Assembly: GCF_003945545.1 (NCBI RefSeq)
Contig: NZ_CP029617.1
Span: 6,537,001-6,601,000 of the forward strand
Direction of reading: 5' to 3'
DNA: 64,000 bases
From: Streptomyces sp. WAC 01529
Lineage (GTDB): Bacteria > Actinomycetota > Actinomycetes > Streptomycetales > Streptomycetaceae
The position numbers and the translations under genes are program-made. The notes beneath the pieces were generated by a model. It did no database searches. It saw only the letters and a program-made list of their open reading frames with translations, and was not told the origin of the DNA. Positions 34,821 to 44,119 of this stretch are shown piece by piece (the stretch's first letter is position 1; each line of letters starts with the position of its first letter).

Positions 34821-35642
34821 CCTGGCCGTGCCGTCGCCGCGGCCCAGGGGCCCGTCGTCCGCGCGCAGGAAGTCCTCCACCGTGCGGATCAGTTCTAGGG
34901 GCGTCTCGTCCATCGCGTAGTGGCCCGCGCCCGGCAGCTCCGCCAGTTCGCCCTGGGGGTACGCCCTCAGCCACGTGCCCCGCATCAGGTCCGCCGACAG
35001 CGCCGGGTCCAGCGCGCCCGTGATGGCCAGCGCCGGCACGGGTGAGCCCGTGACCTCGGTGTGGAAGTCCTCGCCCGCCCAGGAGTCCAGCCAGGCCCGG
35101 AACGCCTTGGGGTCGCTGACCGTGAGGGAGCGGGTCACCATGCGGTCCAGCCAGGCGCCGGGGCGTACGCCGCCCGTGGTGAAGTCGATGATCGCGCGCC
35201 GGGCCGCCGGGGAGTGCGCGGCGGAGGCGAACAACTCCCCCTGCTCGGGCGAGAGCCGTAGCCCTGAGGCGGGGACGGGCGACACCCCGACCAGGCGGCG
35301 CACCCGGCGCGGGGCCATGGCCAGGACCCGCTGGGCGACGCTGCCGCCCATCGAGTGGCCGACCAGCGAGAACCGCTCCCAGCCGAGCCGGTCGGCGAGG
35401 TCAAGGACGTCGGCCGCGCCCTCACCCGTCGTGTACGAGCCGACCGCGTCCTTCGCCTCGCCGTAGCCCCGCAGGTCAACCACCGCGTACTGGAACGCGC
35501 CCGCGTCGAGATCGGCGAGCACGGGATCGTACGCCGAGCGGTCGGCGAACCAGCCATGGACCGCGATCACCTTGTGCGGGCCTTCGCCGAGCAGGGTGCG
35601 GGGGAGCTGGAAGGAGGCCACATCGACTCCGATCGCCGGCAC
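34761..35642 (-). CDS. alpha/beta hydrolase
   Basis: 293 residues. Serine nucleophile elbow SLVGHSMGGSVAQRV, acid residue in AITGALDPALS and catalytic His in LPGAGHYAMDE complete the triad; VIAVHGWFADRS provides the oxyanion hole. Such enzymes are esterases, haloperoxidase-like or C-C hydrolases; substrate unknown. The last 20 or so residues (TATSTEHENTPPGARGTAR) are encoded by the repeat element at 34767-34820, so the original C-terminus probably ended near FLRADDG. Divergent from the GAP1-like gene, 206 bp away. Confidence 0.82.
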   Translation of the reverse strand: MPAIGVDVASFQLPRTLLGEGPHKVIAVHGWFADRSAYDPVLADLDAGAFQYAVVDLRGYGEAKDAVGSYTTGEGAADVLDLADRLGWERFSLVGHSMGGSVAQRVLAMAPRRVRRLVGVSPVPASGLRLSPEQGELFASAAHSPAARRAIIDFTTGGVRPGAWLDRMVTRSLTVSDPKAFRAWLDSWAGEDFHTEVTGSPVPALAITGALDPALSADLMRGTWLRAYPQGELAELPGAGHYAMDETPLELIRTVEDFLRADDGPLGRGDGTARTATSTEHENTPPGARGTAR

Positions 35643-35848
35643 GGTCCGGGCGACACCGGTCGGCGCCGGCCCGCGACCACGGTGACCCCAACCTCCGCGC
35701 CGCGCAAGGGCGCCCGGTGGCGGCGGAGGGGAGCGGGGCCGCGCTGGCGGGGCTGCGGGGCGTCACCGGTACGGGTGGTGCGCGGGAAGGCCGGGGTGAA
35801 CTTGCCGGACGGCCTGCGGGGCGGTGCCGTGGGTGGTCAGAATGTGGC
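35643..35848. promoter_or_regulatory. divergent promoter region of the GAP1/TerY-P operon
   Basis: 206 bp between the hydrolase (left) and the GAP1-like gene (right). It must carry the promoter for the rightward operon, but no convincing -35/-10 pair or operator was found. The RBS before ATG 35849 is poor. Confidence 0.4.
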
Positions 35849-38374
35849 ATGGCCATCCGTCGCCTCAGCTACCGGCTCGACCAGGAGCCGAACACCGGAG
35901 CCGTCCGGCTGATCCCCGCCGAGATGGAGGGGCAGGGAAGGGGGGAGGGGCAGGGACGTGGGGAGCCCGGAGAGTTCGGGCCCGCCGTCGAACGCGTCAT
36001 CGGAGCGGGCTCCGAGCTGAGCTACAGCCTGCTCCCGGACGGCGGCCGCCTCCTGTGCGCGGCGCTGCCCGGCCAGCGCGTGGAGGCGCTGCACCTGAGC
36101 GCGGACACACCGGGGCCCGGGCCTGTCTGGCCGATCGACACCTGGCGTTCGGCCGCCTGGGAGCCGGGCGCGGGCGAGGCGCTCGGCGCCGGGTTCGTCG
36201 AGTCCGAACTGCCCGTGCCCGAGGAACTGCCCGCCCCCGAGGCGCACTTCGACCACGAGCGCCTGGTGGAGTTCGCCCGGGAGCGCGCGGACCGTGTCGC
36301 GCCCTTCCTCGCCGACGTGCGCCGCCTCTTCGGTGACCCCGCCGGCCGGCAGATCGTCCTCGTCGAGGAGGACTCCGAGACCGTGGCCCGCTGGATCGCG
36401 CTCGCCTGCGCCTCGCTGCCCGAGGCCTACGTCCCGCTGCTGACGTTCACCACCTGGACCGCCGCCCCGCACGACGCCCCGCAGCAGATCATCGGAATCG
36501 GCCCGGATACGGCCGAGGCGGCCTTGGACCGGACCGACCCCGCCACGGTCACGTACCTGTACCGCGTGCACGACGGCACCGGTGGCCCCCAGAGCCCACC
36601 CCCCGACTACGACCCCTGGGCCCAGCTCACCGCCGAACGCTGGATCTCCGGGAACCCGCCGCGCCCCGCCCCCGGAGCTGTCCCGCCCCCCGACGACGCC
36701 TTCGCGCTGCTCCCGCTCATCCCCGACAAGAGCGGAGGCGGGACCGGAGGCGGCGGAGCCGAGGTCAGTGGCGGAAGCGGCGACGCGGGTTCCGCGGGGA
36801 TCCCCGCGGGCGCCGACCTCGCCGGGCTCAGCGGCGACTCGCTCCGCGCGGTCTTCGACGCCCTCGCCGAGGCCGTGACGCGCGGTGAGAGCGACTCCCG
36901 CGCCCTCGCCGACCTCGACCGGCTCTGCAGGGGACTCGAAGGCGACCAAGCCGTCGCCGCCCGCCCGCTGGCCCTCGCCCTCGTCAAGCACCACCTCGAC
37001 GCGCCCCGCACCCGCGGCACCCTGCCCGACCTCGCCGCCCTCGAAGGGCTGCCCCTCGGCCAGGAGGCCTGGCGGCAGCTGCGCGAGGAGTACGGCGACC
37101 GCGCGGATGACGCCCTGCGCCGTAGCCTCCGCGGCCCCCTGCCCGCCCTGACGCAGCCGCTGCGGCTCGCCCTCGCCGTGGGCGCCGACGGCGGACCCGG
37201 GCTCGCCGAGGCCATGAACCGGCTCGCGGCAGCACTGCTGCGCCCCGACCGCGGCGACTGCGCCCACGCGGTGCGGGTCCTCGAAGAGGTCGACCACCCT
37301 CCGCTCACCCGCCGGGTGCTGCGCCTGCTCATCAAGGACTTCACCGAGCGCAAACTCGACCGCCTGCGTGAGCTGGCGGACTCCCCGCAGGGCGACTGGC
37401 TGCGACGGCACATCGACGAGGCGCCGCTCACCGTCCGCCTCGCCGCGGCCGCCGCGCACTGGCACGGCCCCCCGGACCGCCTGCGCGGCGCCGAACTGTT
37501 CAAGCGGCTCACCGAACTGCTCCCCAAGCAGAGGGTCGAGGACAGGACGACGCTGGGCCTGCTGTGGCACATCGTGTGGCGCACCAGCCCGCCGGACCGA
37601 GCCGAGCAGCCCTGGATCGTGCGCACCTGCACGCCCCGCCTGATCGTCGAGGCGGATCTCGGCCGCCGCGTCATCGGCTGGCTGCGGGAGCCGGACCACT
37701 GCGACGCGGAGCTGGTGGAGTTCGCCCGGGCGATGAGCGGCGACACCAAACTCGGAGCGGGCGACCGCCACACCGCCACCCTGCTCGTGACCGCCCAGGA
37801 CCTCGCCGACGGCCGGACGCCGCTCACCCGCCCCGCCGTCGACCGCCTCGGCGAGCTGTTCCGCAAGGCCCCGCAGCCGGGCCTGGTCCTGCGCCAGGGA
37901 ATCGAGGAGCGGGTGGGCCACGCCCTCGCCCGGGCGAACCCTCTCGACGTGTGCGACTCCCGGGGCGGCCGGATCCTCTTCGCCGCCGGACGGGAACTGC
38001 TGCGGCCCTACCGCGCGTACTTACTCGATGACCGCACCCGCGACCGTCTGCTGCGCGAACTGCCCGCGCAACCCGCCGAGACGGCCGCGTACTTCTACCT
38101 CTGGCGGCCCCGGCGGCGGCACGGCGTCAGCGAGGAGTGGAACAAGGTCGCCGAGGAACTGCTCGACCAGGTCCTCGCGCCCGTCCTCGCGTACATGGAC
38201 GACGACCAGCTCGGCCGGGTGGCCACCGTCCTCGAGAGGAAGAACCAGGACGTGCAGGAATGGACGGCCTGGCGCCACCGGATCAGGCAGCGGACAGAGC
38301 CCCGGCCCGAGACCTGGACCGAGCCCCGGCCCGAGACCTCGACAGAGCCCCGGCCCGAGCCCAAGGGCGAATGA
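35849..38374 (+). CDS. GTPase-associated protein 1 (GAP1-N2-like)
   Basis: 841 residues. The N-terminus SYRLDQEPNTGAVRLIP and YSLLPDGGRLLCAALPGQRVE, with YVPLLTFTTWTA and QQIIGIGPDT later, looks like the GAP1-N2 family, proteins encoded beside TRAFAC-type GTPases and TerY-P triads in actinobacterial conflict or stress systems. The C-terminal half is helical and Arg/Leu-rich; a Gly-rich linker is near residue 300. No P-loop is present. The tail contains imperfect repeats of EPRPETWT. Codon 725 is TTA (38021-38023), so translation should need bldA tRNA. First of four rightward genes; the stop overlaps an ATG of the vWA frame. Confidence 0.72.
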   Translation: MAIRRLSYRLDQEPNTGAVRLIPAEMEGQGRGEGQGRGEPGEFGPAVERVIGAGSELSYSLLPDGGRLLCAALPGQRVEALHLSADTPGPGPVWPIDTWRSAAWEPGAGEALGAGFVESELPVPEELPAPEAHFDHERLVEFARERADRVAPFLADVRRLFGDPAGRQIVLVEEDSETVARWIALACASLPEAYVPLLTFTTWTAAPHDAPQQIIGIGPDTAEAALDRTDPATVTYLYRVHDGTGGPQSPPPDYDPWAQLTAERWISGNPPRPAPGAVPPPDDAFALLPLIPDKSGGGTGGGGAEVSGGSGDAGSAGIPAGADLAGLSGDSLRAVFDALAEAVTRGESDSRALADLDRLCRGLEGDQAVAARPLALALVKHHLDAPRTRGTLPDLAALEGLPLGQEAWRQLREEYGDRADDALRRSLRGPLPALTQPLRLALAVGADGGPGLAEAMNRLAAALLRPDRGDCAHAVRVLEEVDHPPLTRRVLRLLIKDFTERKLDRLRELADSPQGDWLRRHIDEAPLTVRLAAAAAHWHGPPDRLRGAELFKRLTELLPKQRVEDRTTLGLLWHIVWRTSPPDRAEQPWIVRTCTPRLIVEADLGRRVIGWLREPDHCDAELVEFARAMSGDTKLGAGDRHTATLLVTAQDLADGRTPLTRPAVDRLGELFRKAPQPGLVLRQGIEERVGHALARANPLDVCDSRGGRILFAAGRELLRPYRAYLLDDRTRDRLLRELPAQPAETAAYFYLWRPRRRHGVSEEWNKVAEELLDQVLAPVLAYMDDDQLGRVATVLERKNQDVQEWTAWRHRIRQRTEPRPETWTEPRPETSTEPRPEPKGE

Positions 38375-38430
38375 CCCGCGCCCCCGACCCCGCCCCCCGC
38401 ACCCTTCGCGCTCCACAGGAAAGGACCAGC

Positions 38431-39141
38431 GTGAGCGACACCAGCGAGACCGTCGTCGTCGACAACTTCCCCGGCGGAAGCATGGCAAGCCGCCCCGTGC
38501 ACTTCATCTGGATGCTCGACTGCTCGGGCTCCATGGGCGTGAACGGCAAGATCGGCGAGCTGAACTTCGCCATCCGCGAGGCCATCCCCGAGATGCAGCA
38601 GGCCGCCCAGTCCAACCCCGCCGCCTCCCTGCTCGTGCGGGCCATCACCTTCGCCAGCGGGGCGAGCTGGCACGTCAGCGACCCCACGCCGGTCGACCAG
38701 TTCTCCTGGGAGGACGTGCACATCTACGGCGGTACGGACATGGGCGCCGCCTTCAAGCTGGCGGCCGGCGCGCTCCAGACGCCGCCGATGCCGCAGCGCG
38801 CCCTGCCCCCGGTGCTCGCCCTCGCCTCCGACGGGCAGCCCACCGACGACTGGCGCGCCGGACTGCGCGCCATCGACGCCACCCCGTGGGGCAAGCGGGC
38901 CGTGCGCGTCGCGGTCGCCATTGGTGACGACGCCGACAAGAGCATGCTCAAGGAGTTCCTCGGCAACCCCGAACTGGAGCCGCTCCAGGCGAAGAACCCC
39001 CGCCAGCTCGCCGCGGCCATCCGCTGGATGTCCACCGCGGTCGTCAAGGACGCCTCCACGCCGAAGGTCGACGACGGCTCGAAGCCCGCGACGCCGATCG
39101 ACGTCCCGTCGATGACCAAGGGCGAAGACGACATCTGGTGA
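38431..39141 (+). CDS. von Willebrand A (TerY-like) protein
   Basis: 236 residues, GTG start with AGGAAAGGA about 6 bp upstream (an ATGA-overlap start at 38371 is an alternative). A full metal-ion-dependent adhesion site is visible: HFIWMLDCSGSMG (DxSxS), the Thr in IYGGTDMGAA, and LALASDGQPTDDW. These cytosolic vWA proteins (TerY type) bind partners through a metal ion. With the next two genes it makes the TerY-P triad of phosphatase and kinase. Overlaps the PP2C gene by 4 bp. Confidence 0.88.
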   Translation: MSDTSETVVVDNFPGGSMASRPVHFIWMLDCSGSMGVNGKIGELNFAIREAIPEMQQAAQSNPAASLLVRAITFASGASWHVSDPTPVDQFSWEDVHIYGGTDMGAAFKLAAGALQTPPMPQRALPPVLALASDGQPTDDWRAGLRAIDATPWGKRAVRVAVAIGDDADKSMLKEFLGNPELEPLQAKNPRQLAAAIRWMSTAVVKDASTPKVDDGSKPATPIDVPSMTKGEDDIW

Positions 39142-40082
39142 CCGGACCGCAGACGGCGGCCGGACCGGATCCGGCATTCGGCCCCACAGAAAGCCCCACG
39201 GAAGGCCCCATAGGAGACCCCGCGGTGGCCGCACCCTGGGCGCTGCTCAGCGGTGCGGTCAAGGGCGTGGCCAAGAAGTACAGCCAGGACCGCGGCGTCG
39301 CCCTGCCCGTCGCCGGGGGCCGCGCGGTCGTCCTCGCGGTCGCCGACGGGCACGGCAGCGCCGCCCACTTCCGCAGCGACCTCGGGGCGCGCTGGGCGAT
39401 CGAGGAGTTCACGGCGTGCGCGAGGACTTTCGCGTACGAGGTGATACGCGTCGGCGATGACGCCTCGGGCTGGACCGGGCTGCGCGAGGAGGCGCGCCGC
39501 CTGCCGCAGCAGGTCGGCCACCGCTGGCACGAATGGGCCGTTCTGCACGACCGCAACTCGCCCGCACACGGCGCCCGTTCGCGCCGGCTGGGTCGCGCGG
39601 AGACGGAGCGCGACCGCAAGGAGCCCCCGGACCTCGCCGCCTACGGCAGCACGCTCCTGGGCGCGGTGCTCACCGAACGCATGGTGTTCTGCTGGCAGTT
39701 GGGCGACGGCGACATCGTGTTCGTCGACGACGAGGGCGTCCCGCACACCCCGCTCTCCACCGGACCCGACATGGGCGACGAGACCGACTCGCTCTGCGCG
39801 CCCGAACCCTGGCGCAAGACGCGCGCGCACTGGCAGCCGTTCACGGGCGGCGCCCCGCCGTGCGTGCTGCTCTCCACCGACGGGCTCTCCAAGAGCTTCG
39901 CCGACCACCAGGGGTTCCTGGACTTCGCCACGGGCGTCAGCGGCCGCGCCGCCGAGCAGGGCGTCGCGGCGGTCCAGAGCCAGCTGCCGGACTGGCTGGC
40001 GCGGGCCGCGCAGTTCTCCGGCGACGACACGACCCTCGTGGGCGCCGTCGCGGTACCCGCACGGCGCGGCGACGAATCGTAA
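39138..40082 (+). CDS. PP2C-type protein phosphatase of the triad
   Basis: 314 residues; Mn/Mg-dependent Ser/Thr phosphatase. Metal-binding motifs KKYSQDRG, VLAVADGHGSAAHFRSDLG, GDGDIVFV, LLSTDGLSKSF and SGDDTTLVG are intact. Start GTG 39138 overlaps the vWA stop (GTGA). Expected to reverse phosphorylation by the kinase downstream. Its stop codon lies in the first of three 17-bp repeats. Confidence 0.9.
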   Translation: MTGPQTAAGPDPAFGPTESPTEGPIGDPAVAAPWALLSGAVKGVAKKYSQDRGVALPVAGGRAVVLAVADGHGSAAHFRSDLGARWAIEEFTACARTFAYEVIRVGDDASGWTGLREEARRLPQQVGHRWHEWAVLHDRNSPAHGARSRRLGRAETERDRKEPPDLAAYGSTLLGAVLTERMVFCWQLGDGDIVFVDDEGVPHTPLSTGPDMGDETDSLCAPEPWRKTRAHWQPFTGGAPPCVLLSTDGLSKSFADHQGFLDFATGVSGRAAEQGVAAVQSQLPDWLARAAQFSGDDTTLVGAVAVPARRGDES

Positions 40083-40127
40083 GGGCAGAAAGACCGTAAG
40101 GCCAGAGAGATCGTAAGGGCAGAAGGG
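40077..40127. repeat. three 17-bp direct repeats between phosphatase and kinase genes
   Basis: TCGTAAGGGCAGAAAGA, CCGTAAGGCCAGAGAGA and TCGTAAGGGCAGAAGGG follow one another directly, spanning the PP2C stop codon and the leader of the kinase gene. The last copy leads into the kinase RBS (GAGAGGA). Possibly slippage-derived; may modulate kinase translation. Confidence 0.7.
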
Positions 40128-40141
40128 CAGAGAGGAACAGA

Positions 40142-41491
40142 ATGGTGAACGGCATGCTCGCCGCCGGAAAGACCCTGGTGGCCGAGTCGGGGGAGAAGCT
40201 GAAGGTCGCCGAGTTGTTCGGCTCCGGGGGCCAGGGCGAGGTCTACCGCGTCATGACGCCCACCGGCGACCGCGCGGTGAAGTGGTACTACCCCCAACTG
40301 GCCGACGCCCGCCAGCGGGAGATCCTCGAAGGGCTCATCGCCAAGGGCTGGGACGACGACCGCTTCCTGTGGCCGCGCTCCATCGTGATGGACCCCGAGG
40401 GCAAGCAGCCCGGCTTCGGCTATCTGATGGACGTACGGCCCGCCCGCTTCTGCGATCTGCCCGCCCTCTTCCGCCGCGACCCCTCGGTCTCCGCCGCGAC
40501 GATGCGCACGCTGGTGACCGTGGCGCTGCACACCGTCGAGGCGTACCGCGCGCTGCACTCCCGGGGCATCGCCTACCGCGACATCAACTGGGGCAACATC
40601 TTCTTCGACCCGCGCACCGGTGACGTCCTGGTCTGCGACAACGACAACGCGGTCGTGGAGGGCGCCGAGGCGGGCGTCGCGGGCACCATGGACTTCATGG
40701 CGCCCGAGCTGGTCCGCGGCGACAAGGGCACCCAGCCCGGCACCCAGAGCGACCTGCACTCGCTCGCCGTGCTCCTCTTCTACCTCCTGATGAACGACCA
40801 CCCGCTCAACGGCGCCCTGGAGCTGAACATCCGCTGCCTCGACATGGCGGCCAAACGCAGGCTCTACGGCACGGATCCCGTCTTCGTGTACGACCCCAAG
40901 GACACCCGCAACCGCCCGGTGCCCAGCGAGCAGCCGACCGTCGTGGCCAGCTGGAACGCGCTGCCGCAGATCCTGCGCGACCTGTTCGTGCGCACCTTCA
41001 CGGACGGCCTGCACAACCCCTCCCTGCGGGTGCGCGAGTCGCAGTGGCGCGAGGCGCTCAGCCAGGTCCTGGACGCCATCACGCAGTGCGGCGCGTGCGG
41101 CAAGCAGAACCTCACCCAGCCGGACGGCGCCCCGCCCAACTGCTGGAAGTGCCGCACGACCCTCACCCTGCCGCCGCGCCTGGAACTGGTCACCGGTACC
41201 GGCGCCCTGCGCACCCGCCGCGGCATCCGGCTCGCCCCCAGCGCCCGCGTCTACGCCCACCATCTGCGCGAGGACCCCGACCGCCACGACTTCACCGCGG
41301 TGGTCGGCGAGGTCACCGAACACCCTCAGCAGCGCGGGCGGTTCGGCCTCACCAACCGTACGAAGTCGGTGTGGACGGCCCGCAAGGACGACGGCACGGT
41401 CCGGGACGTGGACCCGGGCAGGACGATCGCCCTGCGCACCGGGCTGCTCATCGAGTTCGGGGGCGGCACGGAGGCCGTGGTCAAGGAGTGA
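40142..41491 (+). CDS. protein kinase with zinc ribbon, TerY-P triad
   Basis: 449 residues. The kinase domain has a glycine loop GSGGQGEVY (27-35) and ATP-binding K47. The catalytic loop is YRDINWGN (Y145-R146-D147, N152) instead of HRDxxxxN, and the DFG position reads D166-N-D168. APE (187-189) follows. A zinc ribbon CGAC-N14-CWKC (C316, C319, C334, C337) lies after the kinase domain, then a beta-rich, possibly FHA-like tail. Triads of vWA, PP2C and zinc-ribbon kinase are known from tellurite-resistance-type stress systems. It likely phosphorylates partners in the converging operon. Ends 12 bp from the opposite gene. Confidence 0.85.
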   Translation: MVNGMLAAGKTLVAESGEKLKVAELFGSGGQGEVYRVMTPTGDRAVKWYYPQLADARQREILEGLIAKGWDDDRFLWPRSIVMDPEGKQPGFGYLMDVRPARFCDLPALFRRDPSVSAATMRTLVTVALHTVEAYRALHSRGIAYRDINWGNIFFDPRTGDVLVCDNDNAVVEGAEAGVAGTMDFMAPELVRGDKGTQPGTQSDLHSLAVLLFYLLMNDHPLNGALELNIRCLDMAAKRRLYGTDPVFVYDPKDTRNRPVPSEQPTVVASWNALPQILRDLFVRTFTDGLHNPSLRVRESQWREALSQVLDAITQCGACGKQNLTQPDGAPPNCWKCRTTLTLPPRLELVTGTGALRTRRGIRLAPSARVYAHHLREDPDRHDFTAVVGEVTEHPQQRGRFGLTNRTKSVWTARKDDGTVRDVDPGRTIALRTGLLIEFGGGTEAVVKE

Positions 41492-41503
41492 CGCGCAGCC
41501 GCC

Positions 41504-43624
41504 TCACGGCCGGGGACGCCGCCAGCGCCGCCACCACCCCCGCCACCAGGGCGGCGCCGGCGGCAGCGGCGGCGGGGGTGCCGCGGGGAGTGTCGCCTGG
41601 GCCGGGGGCGTGGCGATCGCGACCGCGTCGGGGCGGGGCAGCGGCACCGCGGTGACCACGCACTCCTCGGCGGAGACGGCGATCTCCACCCGCCCGGCCG
41701 CCAGCGCGCTGCGCGGCACGCACCGCTCCCCGCCCCGCAGCCCGTCGCTCCATGTCACGCGGACAAGGACCGCCGGTTCCGGCCAGTCGAAGTGCAACTC
41801 GGCGCGGTCGGCCGCCAGCCGACGTACCGTCAGATCGCGGACCGGCGCCGGGTGTTCGATGAGCATGCTCGGGCCGGACACGGCCCGCCCGCCGAGCACG
41901 CTCACCGCCGTCACGCGCACGCACTGCTCGGGGCGCGGTGTCAGCTCGGCACACGATTCGGCGCCGACCGAGGTCGCCGGGAGGTGTTCCACCGCGCCCA
42001 CCAGGTGCGACACGTCCGTGCCCGGCGAGACGGGGCCCGCCGTCCAGGGCAGGAGCAGCCCGTCGCCGACCGCCGGCGGCCGCCAGGCGATGGTCACGCG
42101 CTCGCCGTCCGCGTGCCGCCGCACGGTGAGTTCCTCCACCGGGGAGGGCCACTGCTCGGCGCGTTCGGTGAGGGTGACGCCACGGGACCACACGAGGTCG
42201 CCGTCCGGATCGCGGTAGCCGCAGCGCACTTCGTAGGTGTACGTCCCCGGGGCCAGGGGCGCGTCGAGCAACCGGTCGTGAGCGCAGGGCACCCGCACCA
42301 GCGACGCGCCACCCCAGCCCTCGGCGGCGTCACCGAAGCCCGAGCGGGTCACCCGCACCTCGACCGCCGCCGGGTCGGGCCGCCAGCGCAGCCGCACCCC
42401 GCCCGGCACGACGGTGGCGCGCAGCTCCGTCACCACGGGCGTGAGCAGCACGGGACCCGTGACGCGCGGCACCCCGGCGATGCGGTCGCGGCGCAGCGGC
42501 ACGACGGCGTACCGCAGCGGACGGCCCACCGGGGCGTCGGTGTCGACACTGCCCGGGCCCGCCGCACCCACACCCCCCGCGCTCGCGCCCGACTCACCCG
42601 CGGCCGTCTCGACCGCCAGGTGGGGCGCGCCGTCGGGAAAGCGCAGCACGCGGTACGTCACACCGTCGGCGCGGCGCTGCGGCGCGCACCAGGACAGGCG
42701 TACGGTCCGGTCGTCGGTCACCGCCTCGACCTCGGCCTCCGCCGGGGCGAAGGGGTCGTCGGCGAGGAGCGTGGCCACGCGCAGCAGCTCGGTCTGGGCG
42801 TCCGGGTCGTCCCGCGCGAGGCGCAGCGCGCCGAGCCGGGCGGTGGCGGCGGCGCGCAGCGCGCCCGCGGCCTCGGAGCGCGCGGCCTCGGCGGTGAGCC
42901 GGTCCACCTCGGCGGCCCGCGCGCGGACCGAGTCGACGAGCGCGGCCAGCCGGTGGTCGGCCGGCCCGTCCGGATAGCCGGAGCCGCGCGGCAGCCGCGC
43001 CACGACCCGCTCCGCCTCGCGCAGCCGCACGCCCGGCCATACGTCGTTGAGGGTCTCGGCGGCGTGCCGGGCGGGGCCCGCCGCGGGGAACCCGGCGCTC
43101 ACCGCGGCGGCGAGCTGCCCCGCCTCGCTGCGGTGCACGCCGAGCGCCACCGCGTCGGCCGCCGCCGGGCTCTCGCCGCCGTCCACGAGGAGGCAGCACA
43201 CCTCCCACAGGACGAGGCGGCGCAGACCCATCGCGTCGTCGAGCAGGACCGTCTCGAGCACGTCCACCAAGGCGGCGGCCTGGTGGCCGCGCGGGCCCCC
43301 GGAGGCCTGCCAACGGGCCCGCGCCTGCTGGACGTAGGGCCGGTCGACGCGGTGCCAGATGCCGCCTCGGCCGGGGAACCAGAGGCCGTCGAGCACACGG
43401 AAGCCCTCGTCCTTGTCGGCTCTCGGGAGCGTGCCGAAGAGGGCGTCCGTCGCGGGCGCGGCCACCGGCGCCCGCAGTGCGTCCGCCGCATGCCGGAAGC
43501 CCGCCTTCCGCATGGCCGCGCGCAGATCGACGTACCCCCGCATGCCGGGGCAGCGGGGCAGGGCGGGCAGCGGCGGGCGGCTGCCGCTCGCCTTCGGGGG
43601 CTCACCGGGGCGCAGGACCGCCAT
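41504..43624 (-). CDS. multi-Fn3-like beta-sandwich protein
   Basis: 706 residues, last gene of the leftward operon. The N-terminal 300 residues are helical (ARARWQASGGPRGHQAAALV ... LLADDPFAPAEAEVEAV), followed by about four fibronectin-III-like repeats, recognisable by VRLSW...YRVLRF, VRLRW...YTYEVRCGY, VTIAW and ELHFDW...VRVTWSDG. A proline-rich tail ends WWRGWWRRWRRPRP, a Trp/Arg patch that could bind membrane or nucleic acid. No signal peptide. Probably an adaptor or scaffold; function unknown. Begins 3 bp after the MotB-like gene. Confidence 0.65.
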   Translation of the reverse strand: MAVLRPGEPPKASGSRPPLPALPRCPGMRGYVDLRAAMRKAGFRHAADALRAPVAAPATDALFGTLPRADKDEGFRVLDGLWFPGRGGIWHRVDRPYVQQARARWQASGGPRGHQAAALVDVLETVLLDDAMGLRRLVLWEVCCLLVDGGESPAAADAVALGVHRSEAGQLAAAVSAGFPAAGPARHAAETLNDVWPGVRLREAERVVARLPRGSGYPDGPADHRLAALVDSVRARAAEVDRLTAEAARSEAAGALRAAATARLGALRLARDDPDAQTELLRVATLLADDPFAPAEAEVEAVTDDRTVRLSWCAPQRRADGVTYRVLRFPDGAPHLAVETAAGESGASAGGVGAAGPGSVDTDAPVGRPLRYAVVPLRRDRIAGVPRVTGPVLLTPVVTELRATVVPGGVRLRWRPDPAAVEVRVTRSGFGDAAEGWGGASLVRVPCAHDRLLDAPLAPGTYTYEVRCGYRDPDGDLVWSRGVTLTERAEQWPSPVEELTVRRHADGERVTIAWRPPAVGDGLLLPWTAGPVSPGTDVSHLVGAVEHLPATSVGAESCAELTPRPEQCVRVTAVSVLGGRAVSGPSMLIEHPAPVRDLTVRRLAADRAELHFDWPEPAVLVRVTWSDGLRGGERCVPRSALAAGRVEIAVSAEECVVTAVPLPRPDAVAIATPPAQATLPAAPPPPLPPAPPWWRGWWRRWRRPRP

Positions 43625-43627
43625 GGC

Positions 43628-44119
43628 TCAGCCGCCCGGCGCGGTGTAGAAGTACACGCGGACGACGGCGGTCTCCGGGCGCTTGCCGAGGTTGTGGAAG
43701 TCGTCCGTCGCCGTCTTCTTGGTGAACATGTCCGGACGCCCCTTGCCGAGCATGCCGTTGACGCGATGGGCGTAGGTCGTGCCGTTCGGACCGCCGCCGA
43801 AGGTCAGTACGAGCGCGGCCGTGCGGCCCGACCACTTCCGGGTGCCCTTCGAGATCTGCGAGACGAGGGCGTCCTTGTCCCGGCCCGAGACCTTGAACTC
43901 CTCCGGGTCGCGGTCCACGGCCCGGGGTCCGGTCGGGGTGGGGGAGGGCTTGCCGCCCTTCGACGGTGAGGGCTTGGGGCGGTCGTTGGCCTGCGGGTCG
44001 GGGCGGTCGGCCATCGACACCAGCGCGAGCACGAGCAGCAGGTCGGCGAAGAGCCACCCCGCGAGGAAGACCACGCTGAACCGCCCGCCTCGCCCGCGCC
44101 CCGGCCGTCGTCGGCTCAC
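43628..44119 (-). CDS. single-span protein with MotB/ZorB-like transmembrane aspartate
   Basis: 163 residues. After a basic N-terminus one transmembrane helix (FSVVFLAGWLFADLLLVLAL) carries an acidic residue D26 in FADLLLVL, comparable with the proton-carrying Asp in YADFMTAM of MotB and in ZorB/ExbD/TolR. A Pro/Ser/Lys linker (res 39-65) and an 85-residue extracytoplasmic alpha/beta domain follow (ALVSQISKGTRKWSGRTAAL, VVRVYFYTA). The upstream gene, overlapping by 4 bp, encodes a two-helix coiled-coil protein, so the pair could be a stator-like membrane complex. The peptidoglycan-binding consensus of OmpA is not obvious. Confidence 0.6.
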   Translation of the reverse strand: MSRRRPGRGRGGRFSVVFLAGWLFADLLLVLALVSMADRPDPQANDRPKPSPSKGGKPSPTPTGPRAVDRDPEEFKVSGRDKDALVSQISKGTRKWSGRTAALVLTFGGGPNGTTYAHRVNGMLGKGRPDMFTKKTATDDFHNLGKRPETAVVRVYFYTAPGG

